Shown here: positions 23,883 through 33,209 of the stretch, piece by piece
Layout of the letters: each line of letters opens with the position of its first letter
Numbering within the stretch: the stretch's first letter is position 1
Origin: Acanthamoeba sp. SK_2022b
Taxonomy: Eukaryota > Discosea > Longamoebia > Acanthamoebidae
DNA length: 64,000 nucleotides
Assembly: GCA_027943245.1 (NCBI GenBank)
Contig: JANDJZ010000149.1
Span: forward strand, 1-64,000
Reading direction: 5' to 3'
Notes under the pieces: generated by a model
Database searches by the model: none
What the model was told of the DNA's origin: nothing
The model's input: only the letters and a program-made list of their open reading frames with translations
Position numbers and translations under genes: made by a program

Positions 23883-24707
23883 CTACTGGACACTGCACGG
23901 TGAGTCGTGGGACAGGCGAGAGCGTGACGTGCGGTGGCGTGTTGGGTGATGGCGCGCTTTGCTGGGCGGGGGGCTGTTGCGGTTGGCCGGAGCAGGCAGG
24001 GGCGCGAGGAGCGCCAGCTTGGCCGCCAGCTCGAACGCTTGGGCCACCCCTTGGGCCGACTGGGCCGAACACTCCACGTACATGGCCGCTCCCAGTTCCT
24101 TGGCCAGCCCCACTCCTGCCATTCCCAGCGTCAGCATCGTTTGCCCGCTTATGCGTGCGTTTGTGCGTGCCTTCGGAGACCGGGGCGAGCACGTTCGGAG
24201 CGGGGGAGGCAGTTCGCAGGTCGGACTTGGTGCCCACGACGACGATGGCCACGCTGGGCCGCGTGCGCCGAACCTCGGGAACGACCAGTGTGAACTCAAC
24301 CGCTCGGTAGGGATGGCCTTGGTCGAGGCGGTGTAGATGGAGGTAGTCATCGCGAGCCTTGTGGGCCTCGCTGACGCCTTTCAGATTCGTCTGCAGCTGG
24401 CGTGCGTGGGCCACGTAGAGCTTCTTGTATTCGTTCGCCATCTTCATCGTTCGTTCGTCCTCGCAAAGGATATGGGCCTTCAAGTCGACGTTGAGTTTGG
24501 TGCTGTCCGCGCGCACAGTATACTCAGCTGAGCAATGCAGGTCTGTTGGATGAAGCCTCAGACGGAGGATGATGTAGTGCCACAGGATGCGCGAGTCAGC
24601 AGCCTCTTGCCACGCGCGGCACACCTGCGCACACCTACCCACACATCCGACTCTGCCAGGAACCCAAAGACCCGCAGCAGCACGTCGAACGTCTCCACGG
24701 CGCTCAT
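23883..24707 (-). pseudogene. Broken F-box / Rho-type GTPase gene
   Basis: Pieces of two families occur in one minus-strand unit but in three frames. ATG 24707 opens an F-box-like helix (METFDVLL-like, VFGFLAESDVW). After a shift near 24640 the F-box continues as RCAQVCRAWQEAADSRILW, then a segment ending KKLYVAHARQLQTNLK. The same frame gives a Rho-like VPEVRRTRP and IVVVGTKSDLR, which includes the G4 guanine motif. After a second shift near 24170 come GLAKELGAAMYVECSAQS, the G5 motif, and AFELAAKLALL. P-loop and switch regions are missing or unrecognisable. No GT-AG intron restores the frame at either shift (the first would need a 14-base intron). Inference: a decayed gene, or a fusion containing only the distal GTPase half; sequence error is possible. 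Confidence 0.5.
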
Positions 24708-24880
24708 CTTCTTTTTCTTCTGGTTCGTGTTCTACAATTTGCACGGCCTGACATGTCCAGTGCTTGACGGTCCATATTGACACGTGGTGGGCTTGCAGAC
24801 CCCTATTTTAAAGTTCCTGCCCAGCTGCTCCTGTTGCCCAGCTGCAGCTTGTGTTTCCCAGCTGCTTTCCCAGTTGTTCC

Positions 24881-25101
24881 TGTTGTAGCAGATTACGATA
24901 GTCGCGTAGTGGTTTTGAATACAAGCGTGTATATTTGTAGAGAAGAGTTGATAGAGTAGAAGGAAAGAGTGAGTGTTACATGATCAGAGCATGAGCTCCT
25001 TTTATAGATGTAGTTTTGGGCTACGATCAATTGGACGGAGTCAATGGCATTGAGCCATTGACACGGCTCTTTGATGCTGGTCGTGAGTTCGAGTCTGAAC
25101 A
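24881..25101 (-). repeat. LTR (3' LTR of the copia element)
   Basis: 221 bases, starting TGTTGTAGCAG and ending GAGTCTGAACA on the plus strand. It differs from the other LTR by three transitions and two small indels, so the element is young. Confidence 0.93.
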
Positions 25102-25110
25102 CGCCCCTCA
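25102..25110 (-). other. Putative polypurine tract
   Basis: On the element strand the sequence directly before the 3' LTR reads TGAGGGGCG, purine-rich and overlapping the gag-pol stop codon. It is the expected place for plus-strand priming, but short. Confidence 0.45.
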
Positions 25111-28100
25111 CACGGCCGGTCGCTCGATCATTCCCATACGTTGGCGATGGTGAGTGAGCTTGACGCGGCCGAGTGGTTTCGTTAGAACGTCGGCCGGCAT
25201 CTCATCGGTTGGGCAGTATGCGTAGATGATGTAGCCTCAAGTGGTCGTGTCTCTCAGGTGCGCGAGCTTGATGTTGTAGTGTTTCATGCGACCATGGTAG
25301 ACCCCGGACGCAGTGTCTATCACGGCTAACGCACTTTGGTTGTCGTTGTGGAGAGTCAGCGCTGTCTGGGTGTTGATGCCAAGTGTAGGCAGGTGCTTGC
25401 GAATGTAGAGCGCTTGTCTGGTCGCTTCAGAGATCACATTGAGTTCTGCCTCCATGGATGAGAGAGCGACGCATTTTTGTGTCTTGACACTCCACGAGAT
25501 GGCTCCACCGTAGTAGATGAAGGTGACTCCTGTCACTGATCGGCGATCGATCTCGATGTTGCCCCAGTCTGCATCGCAGTAGCCAACTGGCACATGGGTC
25601 GCAGGATCCTTGTTGTCGTGGAGGTCACGCGAGTAGCAGATGGCCTGGTCGGCGGTTCCAGCAAGATAGCGCATGATGCGCTTGGCTGCTATGACATGCT
25701 CAGGGCCAAAGTTGTTGGCAAACCGACTGAGGTAGGTGACGGCAAAGAGGATGTCGGGTCGTGATGCATGGGCAAGGTATGAGAGCATCCCAATTGCTCT
25801 GTGAAACTCGAACTTGTCGTGGTGCACCGGCGAACTTGGCAGTTGTAGATGCAGCTGCATCGGTGTAGCTACTGGCTTGCAGTTGGTGAGACCAAACGTG
25901 CTGAGAATGTTCTTGATCTTGCCTAGCTGTCAAATGAAGAGCTTGCCAGCTGGCCGGTCGCGATGGATCTCGATTCCCAGGACAGAGGTTGCCTCACCAA
26001 GATCCTTGATGGGGAAACCATCAGCGATCAGCTGCTTGACTTGCTTGAGCTCAGACCGATGAGCAATGATGGTACAGTCATCGACGTAGAGGGCAATGAT
26101 GGCTAGGTGATGTCCTCGCCGAACGTAGATGCACGGATCGGACTCGGTCAGCTCGAAGTTGTGTTTGCAGAGATGAGTGTTGATGGCCTTGTTCCACTCG
26201 AGCGGTGCCTGTTTGAGCCTGTAGAGGCTCTTCAGGAGACGACCGACATGGTTGGGGCGTTGCTGGTCAACAAAGCCCTCAGGTTGGGTGATGTAGATTT
26301 CCTCATCAAGCTTGGCGTGAAGGAACGCGGTCTCAACATCGACTTGGTGGATCTCAAGACCACGAGCATTGGCCAGAGCAAGAAGAAGTCGGAGGTTTTC
26401 AATGCGGACAACAGGAGAGAAGGTGTTGTCATAGTCCACTCCAAAGCGCTGGGTGAAGCCTTTCACTACCCATCTAGCTTTGTAGCGGTCGATCGAGCCG
26501 TCAGCATGGAGTTTGACCTTGAAGAGCCATCGAGCTCCAATGGGCTTGCGCCCCTCCAGCAATGGAACCAGGGTGAAGGTTCCATTGCGCTTGATGGCTG
26601 CCATCTCCTCTTCCATTGCCTTCTGCCAGCGATTGGCTTCAGGCGAGGCTAGGGCTTCCTTGTAGCTGTTGGGTGTAGTGGGGTCCTCACTCGCGACTGA
26701 GCCAATCTCTCAAAGTCTCACATTGGGTGTGCGAGCTCGTTGTGATCGACGTGCTGTGTCAAGCGGGAGGTTGCAGTTACTTTCGCCCCTCAACCCTCTG
26801 CTGGGCACAGCATGTTGATCAGGAGTGCTAGGGTTGAGCTTGTGATCATCTCAAGTGACTGGTCGGGTCGCGCTCACAGAAGTAGTGGGAGCAGTAGATC
26901 CAGTGGTCTGGTCGGTGGTCTCAGTTGCGCGCGCATGGCTGGTGGTCATTGCCGTGCTGTCCTGCCCAGGAGTGGCAGCATTGCGGCTGGCACTTGCTGC
27001 AGCGCGGCCCCAGAGAGTCACTTTGGCCTTGCGCTTGCCCTGAAGCACAACGGGTGCTTTATAGGGCTGGATCTTGGGTGGCTTGGCGAGTCGTGGGCCA
27101 GAGGTGAGTAGTGGCTCTGCTAGGCACAGACTGGAGGGTGGCTGCAGCTCATTGACAACGTGCATAATATGCTTGGCTGGCATAACGCTCTCCTGGAAGA
27201 TGACATCACGTGTGATGATCGTCCTTCCAGTGTCATCGAGTAGTAGCCGGTGGGTATTGTTGTGTTCGCTCGCAGGGCCCAGGTATGTAGCAGCACGAGC
27301 TTGACTGCCAAGCTTTGTGCGGGTGTCGCGGCGGTCCAGTGCATAGGCGCGGCAGCCAAACACTCGTAGATGGGTGAGTGTGGCTGGCTTCCCAAACCAG
27401 CTCTCGAACGGCGACAGGACTGATGCGGCGTTTCAAGTGCAGTTGAGCACATGAACGGCGGTCTGGAGTGCCTCGCCCCACAGCTCCTCCTTGACACCGG
27501 CATCCATGATGAAGGCTTGAACCATGGTGAGGGCCGTGCAATTAAAGCGCTCAGCCACACCATTGAGCTCTGGTGTGTGCGACGCGATCAGCACATGGGT
27601 GACGCCCCTGGAGCGGAGCAGGTCCTGGAACTTGCGTCCCATGTACTTGCCACCTTGGTCTGAGCGCAGGAACTTGCATGATCGACCAGCTGGCAAGGCA
27701 CGCAGGTAGTCATCAAGGGCCTGGGTGAGGCCTGTCTTGGCCCGCACAAGGTAGACACGAGCGTAGCGAGTATGGTCGTCAATGAAGGACACAAAGTAGC
27801 GGCGTCCACCAGGTGTCTCGACGAGCGGTCCACACAGGTCTGAGTGCACCAGCTCCAGCATGGTGTCACTGCGCTGGGCTGGTCCAGAGCCAATAGGAGA
27901 CCGGGTTTGCTTGGCGCGGATGCACACCTCACACTGAAGGACGTGGTCCCCACGAGCTACAGGTGTGGAGTCCATCGTGGCGCGTACACGACGCTCACTG
28001 ATGTGGCCCATTCGACGGTGAAGGAGCTCCAGACTGACAGGAGCTGCCTTTATGGTGCAGGCCAGGTCGTGCGGTGAGCCTTCAATGCGAAGCGAAGCAA

Positions 28101-29499
28101 CCAGCATGCGTCCAAGGTTGACTGGACTGAGGACGGTTCGCTGGTCGCGCTTGTTAAAGACTCGGCAGCCTTGACTAGAGATCTCGATGGTGAGGCCGGC
28201 ACTGGCAAAACGTGCTGTGGACAGCAGGTTGCGTGCTAGGTCCGGCACATGGAGCACGTCACAGAGCTGGATTCTCTGTCGACGACCACCTGTCTCGACG
28301 CTAGCCTCAATGGTGCCCCGGCCAATCGCATGAATGGTGCGGTCATCACCGAGAGCCACTTGATGTTGGCGGGATAGCGGCGTGTAGTGACGGAACCAGG
28401 AGCGGTTGGCAGCCATGTGCGACGTAGCACCTGAGTCAAGGTACCATAGTGTGTCACCGGGGTCGGCTGACACAAGCGCCAATTCAGACTCGGTGGCTGT
28501 GAGAGCCACAGTGTCTGGTTCACCGCCGCGGCCAGAGGTGACTTCTCCAGCAACGTTGGCGTGTTCCCCTGCAGCCATCCTCCTGCGGCAGACCTCGCGT
28601 GTGTGGCCCGAGCGCTGGCAATAGCTACAGAAGGGTCGCCGTTGTGATGCTGGTGACTTGGCAGACTGGTTCGAGCCGTGGTGGCTGCGGTCGCGCGATC
28701 GCGACGTTTTGCCAGAGTTATGGTGACCAGGATCTCCTCGTGGGTTGTGAGGAGCATGACGGCTGGGTCCTCTGGCGTAGAGGAGCCTGTCATGGCCGCT
28801 AGCATCCGAGCGATTGATCTCAGCTTCGCGCTCGCTGATCTTGGCGCGGGCGCGATTGACGTCGAATTCCACCCAGTCGCTGATGATGGCCCTTGCCACG
28901 TCGTACTCCTCTGGGAGCCCAGCGAGGGCAACGGCAGTGGCATGCTTCGTGATGTATCGACGTAGGAGGTCCTTCGAGTAGGCGATGACGAAGGGTGAGA
29001 GCAGGCCTGGGCCTGGACTGTGAGGATCGGCGAGGTTAGCACGGTGGCGGATGTCCTCTGTCGCGTCGGCGACAGTGAGAGTGATCAGGCCATCCAGCTC
29101 AGCGAAGTAGGCGGCCACACTTTGGTCTGGCTTCTTCTTCAGCGAGAAGAGCTGACAGATTGTAGTGATGAACCGCGTGGTATTCTTCGCGAGCAGTTGC
29201 GCCTCAAGCAGATCGAGTGCTTGCTTGGCTGTAGCGGCGCCCTCGATTGATGGAAGCAGACTGTCATCAACTAGCTTCTTGATGATGCCTAGCGTCTGCT
29301 GGGCGTGCTTGTCATGCTCGAGCTGTCTCACAGCGAGAGCGTAGTCTGTCTCCGATTGATGGAGCTTGACTGGCGGCGCGAGCGTGCCGGTCGCATGGCC
29401 CTTGAGGCCGAGTGACTCGAGGTGTGCGATTACCTTCGAGTGCCACCTGCGGTAGTCGTCCGTGCCTTGGAGGAGTGGTATCCCCTTGTGCGCTTTCAT
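25108..29499 (-). pseudogene. gag-pol: copia gag-pol polyprotein with five in-frame TGA codons
   Basis: One frame of 1464 codons from ATG 29499 to TGA 25108. Gag (first 250 or so residues) is followed by a CCHC knuckle CSYCQRSGHTREVC, the protease LWYLDSGATSH, integrase with HRRMGHI, CEVCIRAKQ, HSDLCGP, LRSDQGGKY and GVAERFN, reverse transcriptase with VDYDNTFSPVV, DVETAFLHA and the active site YVDD, and RNase H with ALSSMEAEL and PADVLTKPL. TGA codons occur at 27433, 26851, 26710, 25930 and 25237 (lowest base of each codon). All are in the same frame; there is no TAA, TAG or frameshift. With standard decoding the product ends in integrase, so reverse transcriptase is not made unless TGA is read through. 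Confidence 0.93.
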
Positions 29500-29579
29500 G
29501 CCTTGTAGGCAACTGACACGGCGGTCACGGGGTGGGAGGTGGGGATGGCTTGTTGCGGTTACGCGGCCAGGCGTGCGGG

Positions 29580-30130
29580 CGACGGGCTAAGTCGCGGTCA
29601 CGCGGGAGGCGTATGGGCGGTCAAGCGAGGTCGCGGGTAGGTGTGCAGGCGTGCTGGCGACGAGCCGAGTCGCGGTCACGCGGGCAGACGTACAGGCGAT
29701 CGATGAGTCGCGGTTGCACTGGCAGACGTGCGGGCAACGGGCCAGGTCGCGGTCACGTGGGCGAGTGTACAAGCGAGTAAAGAAATCGCAGTTACGCGGG
29801 CGGGCGTGCAGGCGAGGAGCTAGGTCGCGGTCACGCAGGCAGGCGCACGGGCGATTGAAGAACTTGCGGTTACGCGGGCGGGCGTGCGGGCGAGGAGCTA
29901 GTTCGCAGTCACGCAGGCAGGCGTACAGGCAAGTGGGGTGCAGTCGCAGTAACACGGGCGGGTGGGCGGGCGAGGAGCTAGTTCGCGGTCCCACAGGCAG
30001 GCGTACTGGATGAAGATGAAGTCGCGGTCAGGCGGCCAGACGAGCGGGCGAGTTGCAAGGTCGCGGTCTCGTCTGACGGGCGTGCAGGCGACTGTGCCGA
30101 TGGGCTTGCGGTCACGTAGTCAGGTGGCTG
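29580..30130 (-). repeat. 39-base tandem repeat array in the retrotransposon leader
   Basis: Imperfect units around TCGCGGTCACGCGGGCRGGC recur roughly every 39 bases, about 14 times (near 29592, 29631, 29670, 29707, 29746, 29785, 29824, 29863, 29902, 29942, 29979, 30021, 30059 and 30103). They fill the untranslated leader between the primer-binding site and the gag ATG. The period is a multiple of three, so arginine-rich open frames on both strands are by-products. Confidence 0.8.
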
Positions 30131-30192
30131 ACTGTCGTGCGGGCAAGCGGACGGGAGAGTGTAGTTGTTACTTGTTAGCACGCTTGTGAGCG

Positions 30193-30205
30193 TGGGCCCA
30201 TAACC
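30193..30205 (-). other. Primer-binding site, initiator tRNA-Met anticodon half
   Basis: Directly inside the 5' LTR the element strand reads GGTTATGGGCCCA. This is complementary to TGGGCCCATAACC, the anticodon stem-loop of eukaryotic initiator tRNA-Met, and not to a tRNA 3' end. Drosophila copia is known to prime from a half-tRNA cut in the anticodon loop of initiator tRNA-Met, and the site here has the same form. Confidence 0.8.
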
Positions 30206-30423
30206 TGTTGTGGCAGATTATGATAGTCGCGTAGTGGTTTGAATACAAGCGTGTATATTTGTAGAGAAGAGTTGATAGAGTAGAAGGAAAGAGTGAGTTA
30301 CATGATCAGAGCATGAGCTCCTTTTATAGATGTAGTTTTGGGCTACGATCAATTGGACGGAGTCAATGGCATTGAGCCATTGACACGGCTCTTTGATGCT
30401 GGTCGTGAGTTCGAGTCCGAACA
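30206..30423 (-). repeat. LTR (5' LTR of the copia element)
   Basis: 218 bases, starting TGTTGTGGCAG and ending GAGTCCGAACA on the plus strand; near-identical partner of the left LTR. It should contain the promoter driving minus-strand transcription. Confidence 0.93.
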
Positions 30424-30609
30424 GGAGCTCCTTCCCCCTCTCCGGCCCCGGTGGCGCAGGGGTTCTGGTCTAGACTCTCCGACTTTCTCATGCGCCATGG
30501 GTTGGTCATAGGCGGCTCGTGTGCCGTCTTCGTGGCTGTGTTGATCGGTCTCTACATGTGGCAGAGCAAGAGCTCCAGTGACGACGAGAAGAAGAAGAAG
30601 AAACACTGA
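30424..30609 (+). pseudogene. 3' fragment of a tail-anchored membrane protein gene
   Basis: From the first base after the LTR a plus-strand frame gives a proline-rich stretch (GAPSPSPAPVAQGFW). A single membrane helix follows (VIGGSCAVFVAVLIGLYMW), then SKSSSDDEKKKKKH and TGA at 30609. This is the form of a tail-anchored protein with a charged lysine tail. A possible splice acceptor (GGCGCAG) lies near 30457, so the retrotransposon may sit in an intron or an exon. The left flank of the element does not supply a matching 5' part, so the gene is probably truncated. The family is not identified. Confidence 0.4.
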
Positions 30610-30691
30610 ACCATTGATCGCGTGAAAAATATGTGCGCACCAGTATGCAAATATATAACATCCCACACACGAGAGTATTAAACAGGCTTCA

Positions 30692-32870
30692 ATGGGTTCC
30701 TCACAATCCTCCTCTTCCTCCTCATCGAGTGACAAGAACAAGAAGAAGGTGGTCATTGGGCTTGGCGGAGAGTACTCCCTCCAACGTTCCCGTCATCCCG
30801 TCCATCACCTCTTCGTCGGCGCCTCCTCCTCCTCCTCCTCCTCCGGCTCTGGCACAACAAGTAGTTCTCGAGCCCGCCGGTAGGCCCCGCCCGCGTGCTG
30901 GTGACCCAGCCCCAATTAATTTAATTACTGAATATGTACTTAATGCACTTCTTCTGCAGCAGGGGAGGAGCAAGAACAAAGGGAAGAAGAAGGCCACCAT
31001 GCACAACTCCACATGACATTTGGCACCTCTTGATGATGAGGCACAACAATTTGCCATTGAAATCATGAGAAATTAACTTGTGTATGTCCATTGTTGCTGA
31101 TGGTGATGATGGAATGATGCATGACAGGTGGTGCACCTTGGAGTGCACAAGATGTATGTCCAGTGGCAATGGACTGTTAATGGCGCCATCACCCCCCAAG
31201 CACAAGCCAGCTACTTCTTCATTGACACCAAGGAGAGTAGCAGCCCCCTGTTCCAGCTGCTCACAAATCCACATGACATGATGCATTGCAGCTACATCAT
31301 GCTGCATGGCCCATGGGGAGCTGGTAAGATGATGTGCATGCTTCAGCTCTGCAAACAGCTTCAGAATGAAGGCTACGCCTGTGCATTGATAACCCTACAG
31401 GAAGGTGCCCTTTCAAGACCCTGCTTGGTTCTGGAGTGTGCTGGGTATGCTTGTCCATTGCCACCTACACCACAAGCCAAGGAGTGATGAGGATCTGTGA
31501 CGCCAGTACCTTCATCAACTTCTTCCATGATGAATGCTACATCCAGCAGAAGGTGATCCTGATTGTTGATGAGTTTGACCTCCTCTACAGGGCCATCTAG
31601 GGGATGTGCCAGGCATGGCCTGCATGTGTTTGTTGGAGTTGGTCCCTTCAGCATCCTTAAACTCTGCAACAGTGGGTTGTTGCCCTTCAACATGTTGGAT
31701 GCCTTTGCTGTGCCCAAGTTCAAGTGCAAGGATGTGCATGACCTCTTTGCCCAGTATGCCAATGAGTCCAATGTTGTGGTTGACCATTGGATACTGGATG
31801 CCATCTATGATCTCACCAAAGGGCATGCAGGTCTGACCTTGTTCTGTGGCAAGTGGATCTCCAAAGAGCTTGCTGAGGCAGGACTGAGGTGGACTATGGC
31901 GCCTGGGTGTGCTACGCCAGTGAGAAGCTCATGCCTGTGCTGCGTAGCAGCTGGGCAACCATGTCCAGCCTTGTTGAGGGCATCCTCAGTGATGACCCCC
32001 TGCACAGTGAGGCCTGTGACTACCTGGTTGACAACTTTTTGCTGCAGCAGCCCAAAGATGATGATGACACTGCTGGGTTTGAGGTGTTGGCCAACTGTGA
32101 CATTGGCATCTGTGGGTTCCTTGCTGGAGAAGGCATCCTCCATGAGCTAAAGCCCAACTGCTTTGTGCTTGCCTCCTATCTCATCTGCAACCTGGCCACA
32201 TGGGCCATGTGCAGCAAGTACCCCAAGCCAAATGATGTCATATTCCCTGCCACACCCTGGAAGAACTGGGGGCAATGTGCTTGATGTATGACAGCTCATT
32301 GTGCACCGCTACATGTCTTCAACAAGGAGTGCATGAGGATAGCACTGCACTGGAGCAGCAAGGTGCCATGACGCAAGCCATTGCCCTACATGCAAGTGCC
32401 CTCCAAGGTGTGCTACCACCATGAACTCTTACACATGCTGGCCTGGTGGTTGGATAGTGACTTCAACATCATCAATGAGGTCAATGTGGTGATGGTGTGT
32501 CTGAACTGGGCCAGCAACACCATGTGCCAGTGTTGTGATCTCTTCCTTTCAGGCAAGTGAGGTGGTGGCATGGTGTGGTGTGGTGTGATAGAGCTCTGTG
32601 CCAGTGTGAATGTGGTGGAGATCAGTGATCACTTTGAACAGGCTGTGTGCTATGGGGAGGCACTCAAGGCCAGTGAGATGTGGGTGGTCAATTTTGAGGT
32701 CTGTGGTGAGAATGGCGAGGTACCTGTCCTCATGGGGCCCTTGCGTTCAGGCAAGGACTAGTGCAAGTACGACAGTCTGAGTGTCATCAATGTTGTACAT
32801 GACATCAACTGGACCAGGGCCAATTAGCAATTCTTTCTGAGCGCCAATGTTAACACATGTGAGCGTTTCT
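30692..32870 (+). pseudogene. Decayed P-loop NTPase plus REase-like protein, Crinkler (CR) effector-like
   Basis: A serine-rich start ([19 protein letters not shown]) and a polyproline stretch precede recognisable blocks that change frame several times. The blocks are YIMLHGPWGAGK (Walker A, about 31300), PAWFWSVLGMLV, KVILIVDEFDLLYRA (Walker B, about 31550, then TAG), GVGPFSILKL, LPFNMLDAFAVPKF, LTKGHAGLTLFCGKWI, VPSKVCYHHELL, CCDLFLSGK (then TGA) and a C-terminal ELCASVNVVEISDHFEQAV to VVNFEV. Sequential NTPase and nuclease-like blocks of this kind belong, from memory, to the CR/Crinkler-type proteins of amoebae, chytrids and glomeromycetes. At least five stops or frameshifts without splice sites make it nonfunctional. 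Codon use is less C/G-biased than in the flanking genes. Confidence 0.55.
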
Positions 32871-33209
32871 GAAGGTCTATGAATGATCATAAGCAAGCTC
32901 TCCTTTATGACATGAATCGTTGATGTGTTCAATGACTATACCGCCACCACCAGGAAGCAACAGGCAGCTTACATTTTTTCCAGGGCAGAAAAAAAAGCCG
33001 GTGGGCAAGAAAGAGCAGGCGCGGATTCGAGTTTTGCTATTATTTTTTCACACCATAAATTTTTTTTCAGAATTATAAATATATTTACGCGTAGCACGCA
33101 CGGCAGGACGCGGCACCTTGAGGAGGTGCAAGCATACGTCTTTTAGGCACCTCGCGAAAGCTGCCGTCTCGAGATTTTCACCATCAATCCACTCTGACGA
33201 AAAAAAGGA
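32871..33209. other. Intergenic region upstream of FAM91
   Basis: About 339 bases including an AT-rich stretch near 33040-33085 (ATAAATATATTTA) that may serve the FAM91 promoter. Nothing else was recognised. Confidence 0.4.

Larger units (their letters stand above)
24881..30423 (-). mobile_element. Ty1/copia LTR retrotransposon
   Basis: A 5.5 kb element transcribed from the minus strand, with two LTRs of about 220 bases with TG...CA ends, a primer-binding site directly inside the right LTR, a repeat-rich leader of about 700 bases and one gag-pol frame. Integrase precedes reverse transcriptase, the copia (Pseudoviridae) order. The expected 5-base target duplication is not seen: GTTCC on the left, GGAGC on the right. 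Confidence 0.95.

Noticed and set aside
25237..27363. Separate small genes in the retrotransposon region on the minus strand
   Set aside because: All pieces lie in one continuous gag-pol frame and are separated only by single TGA codons.
29532..30189. Arginine-rich open frames in the 29.5-30.2 kb repeats
   Set aside because: They arise from the 39-base unit being a multiple of three; both strands give similar frames and the region is the retrotransposon leader.
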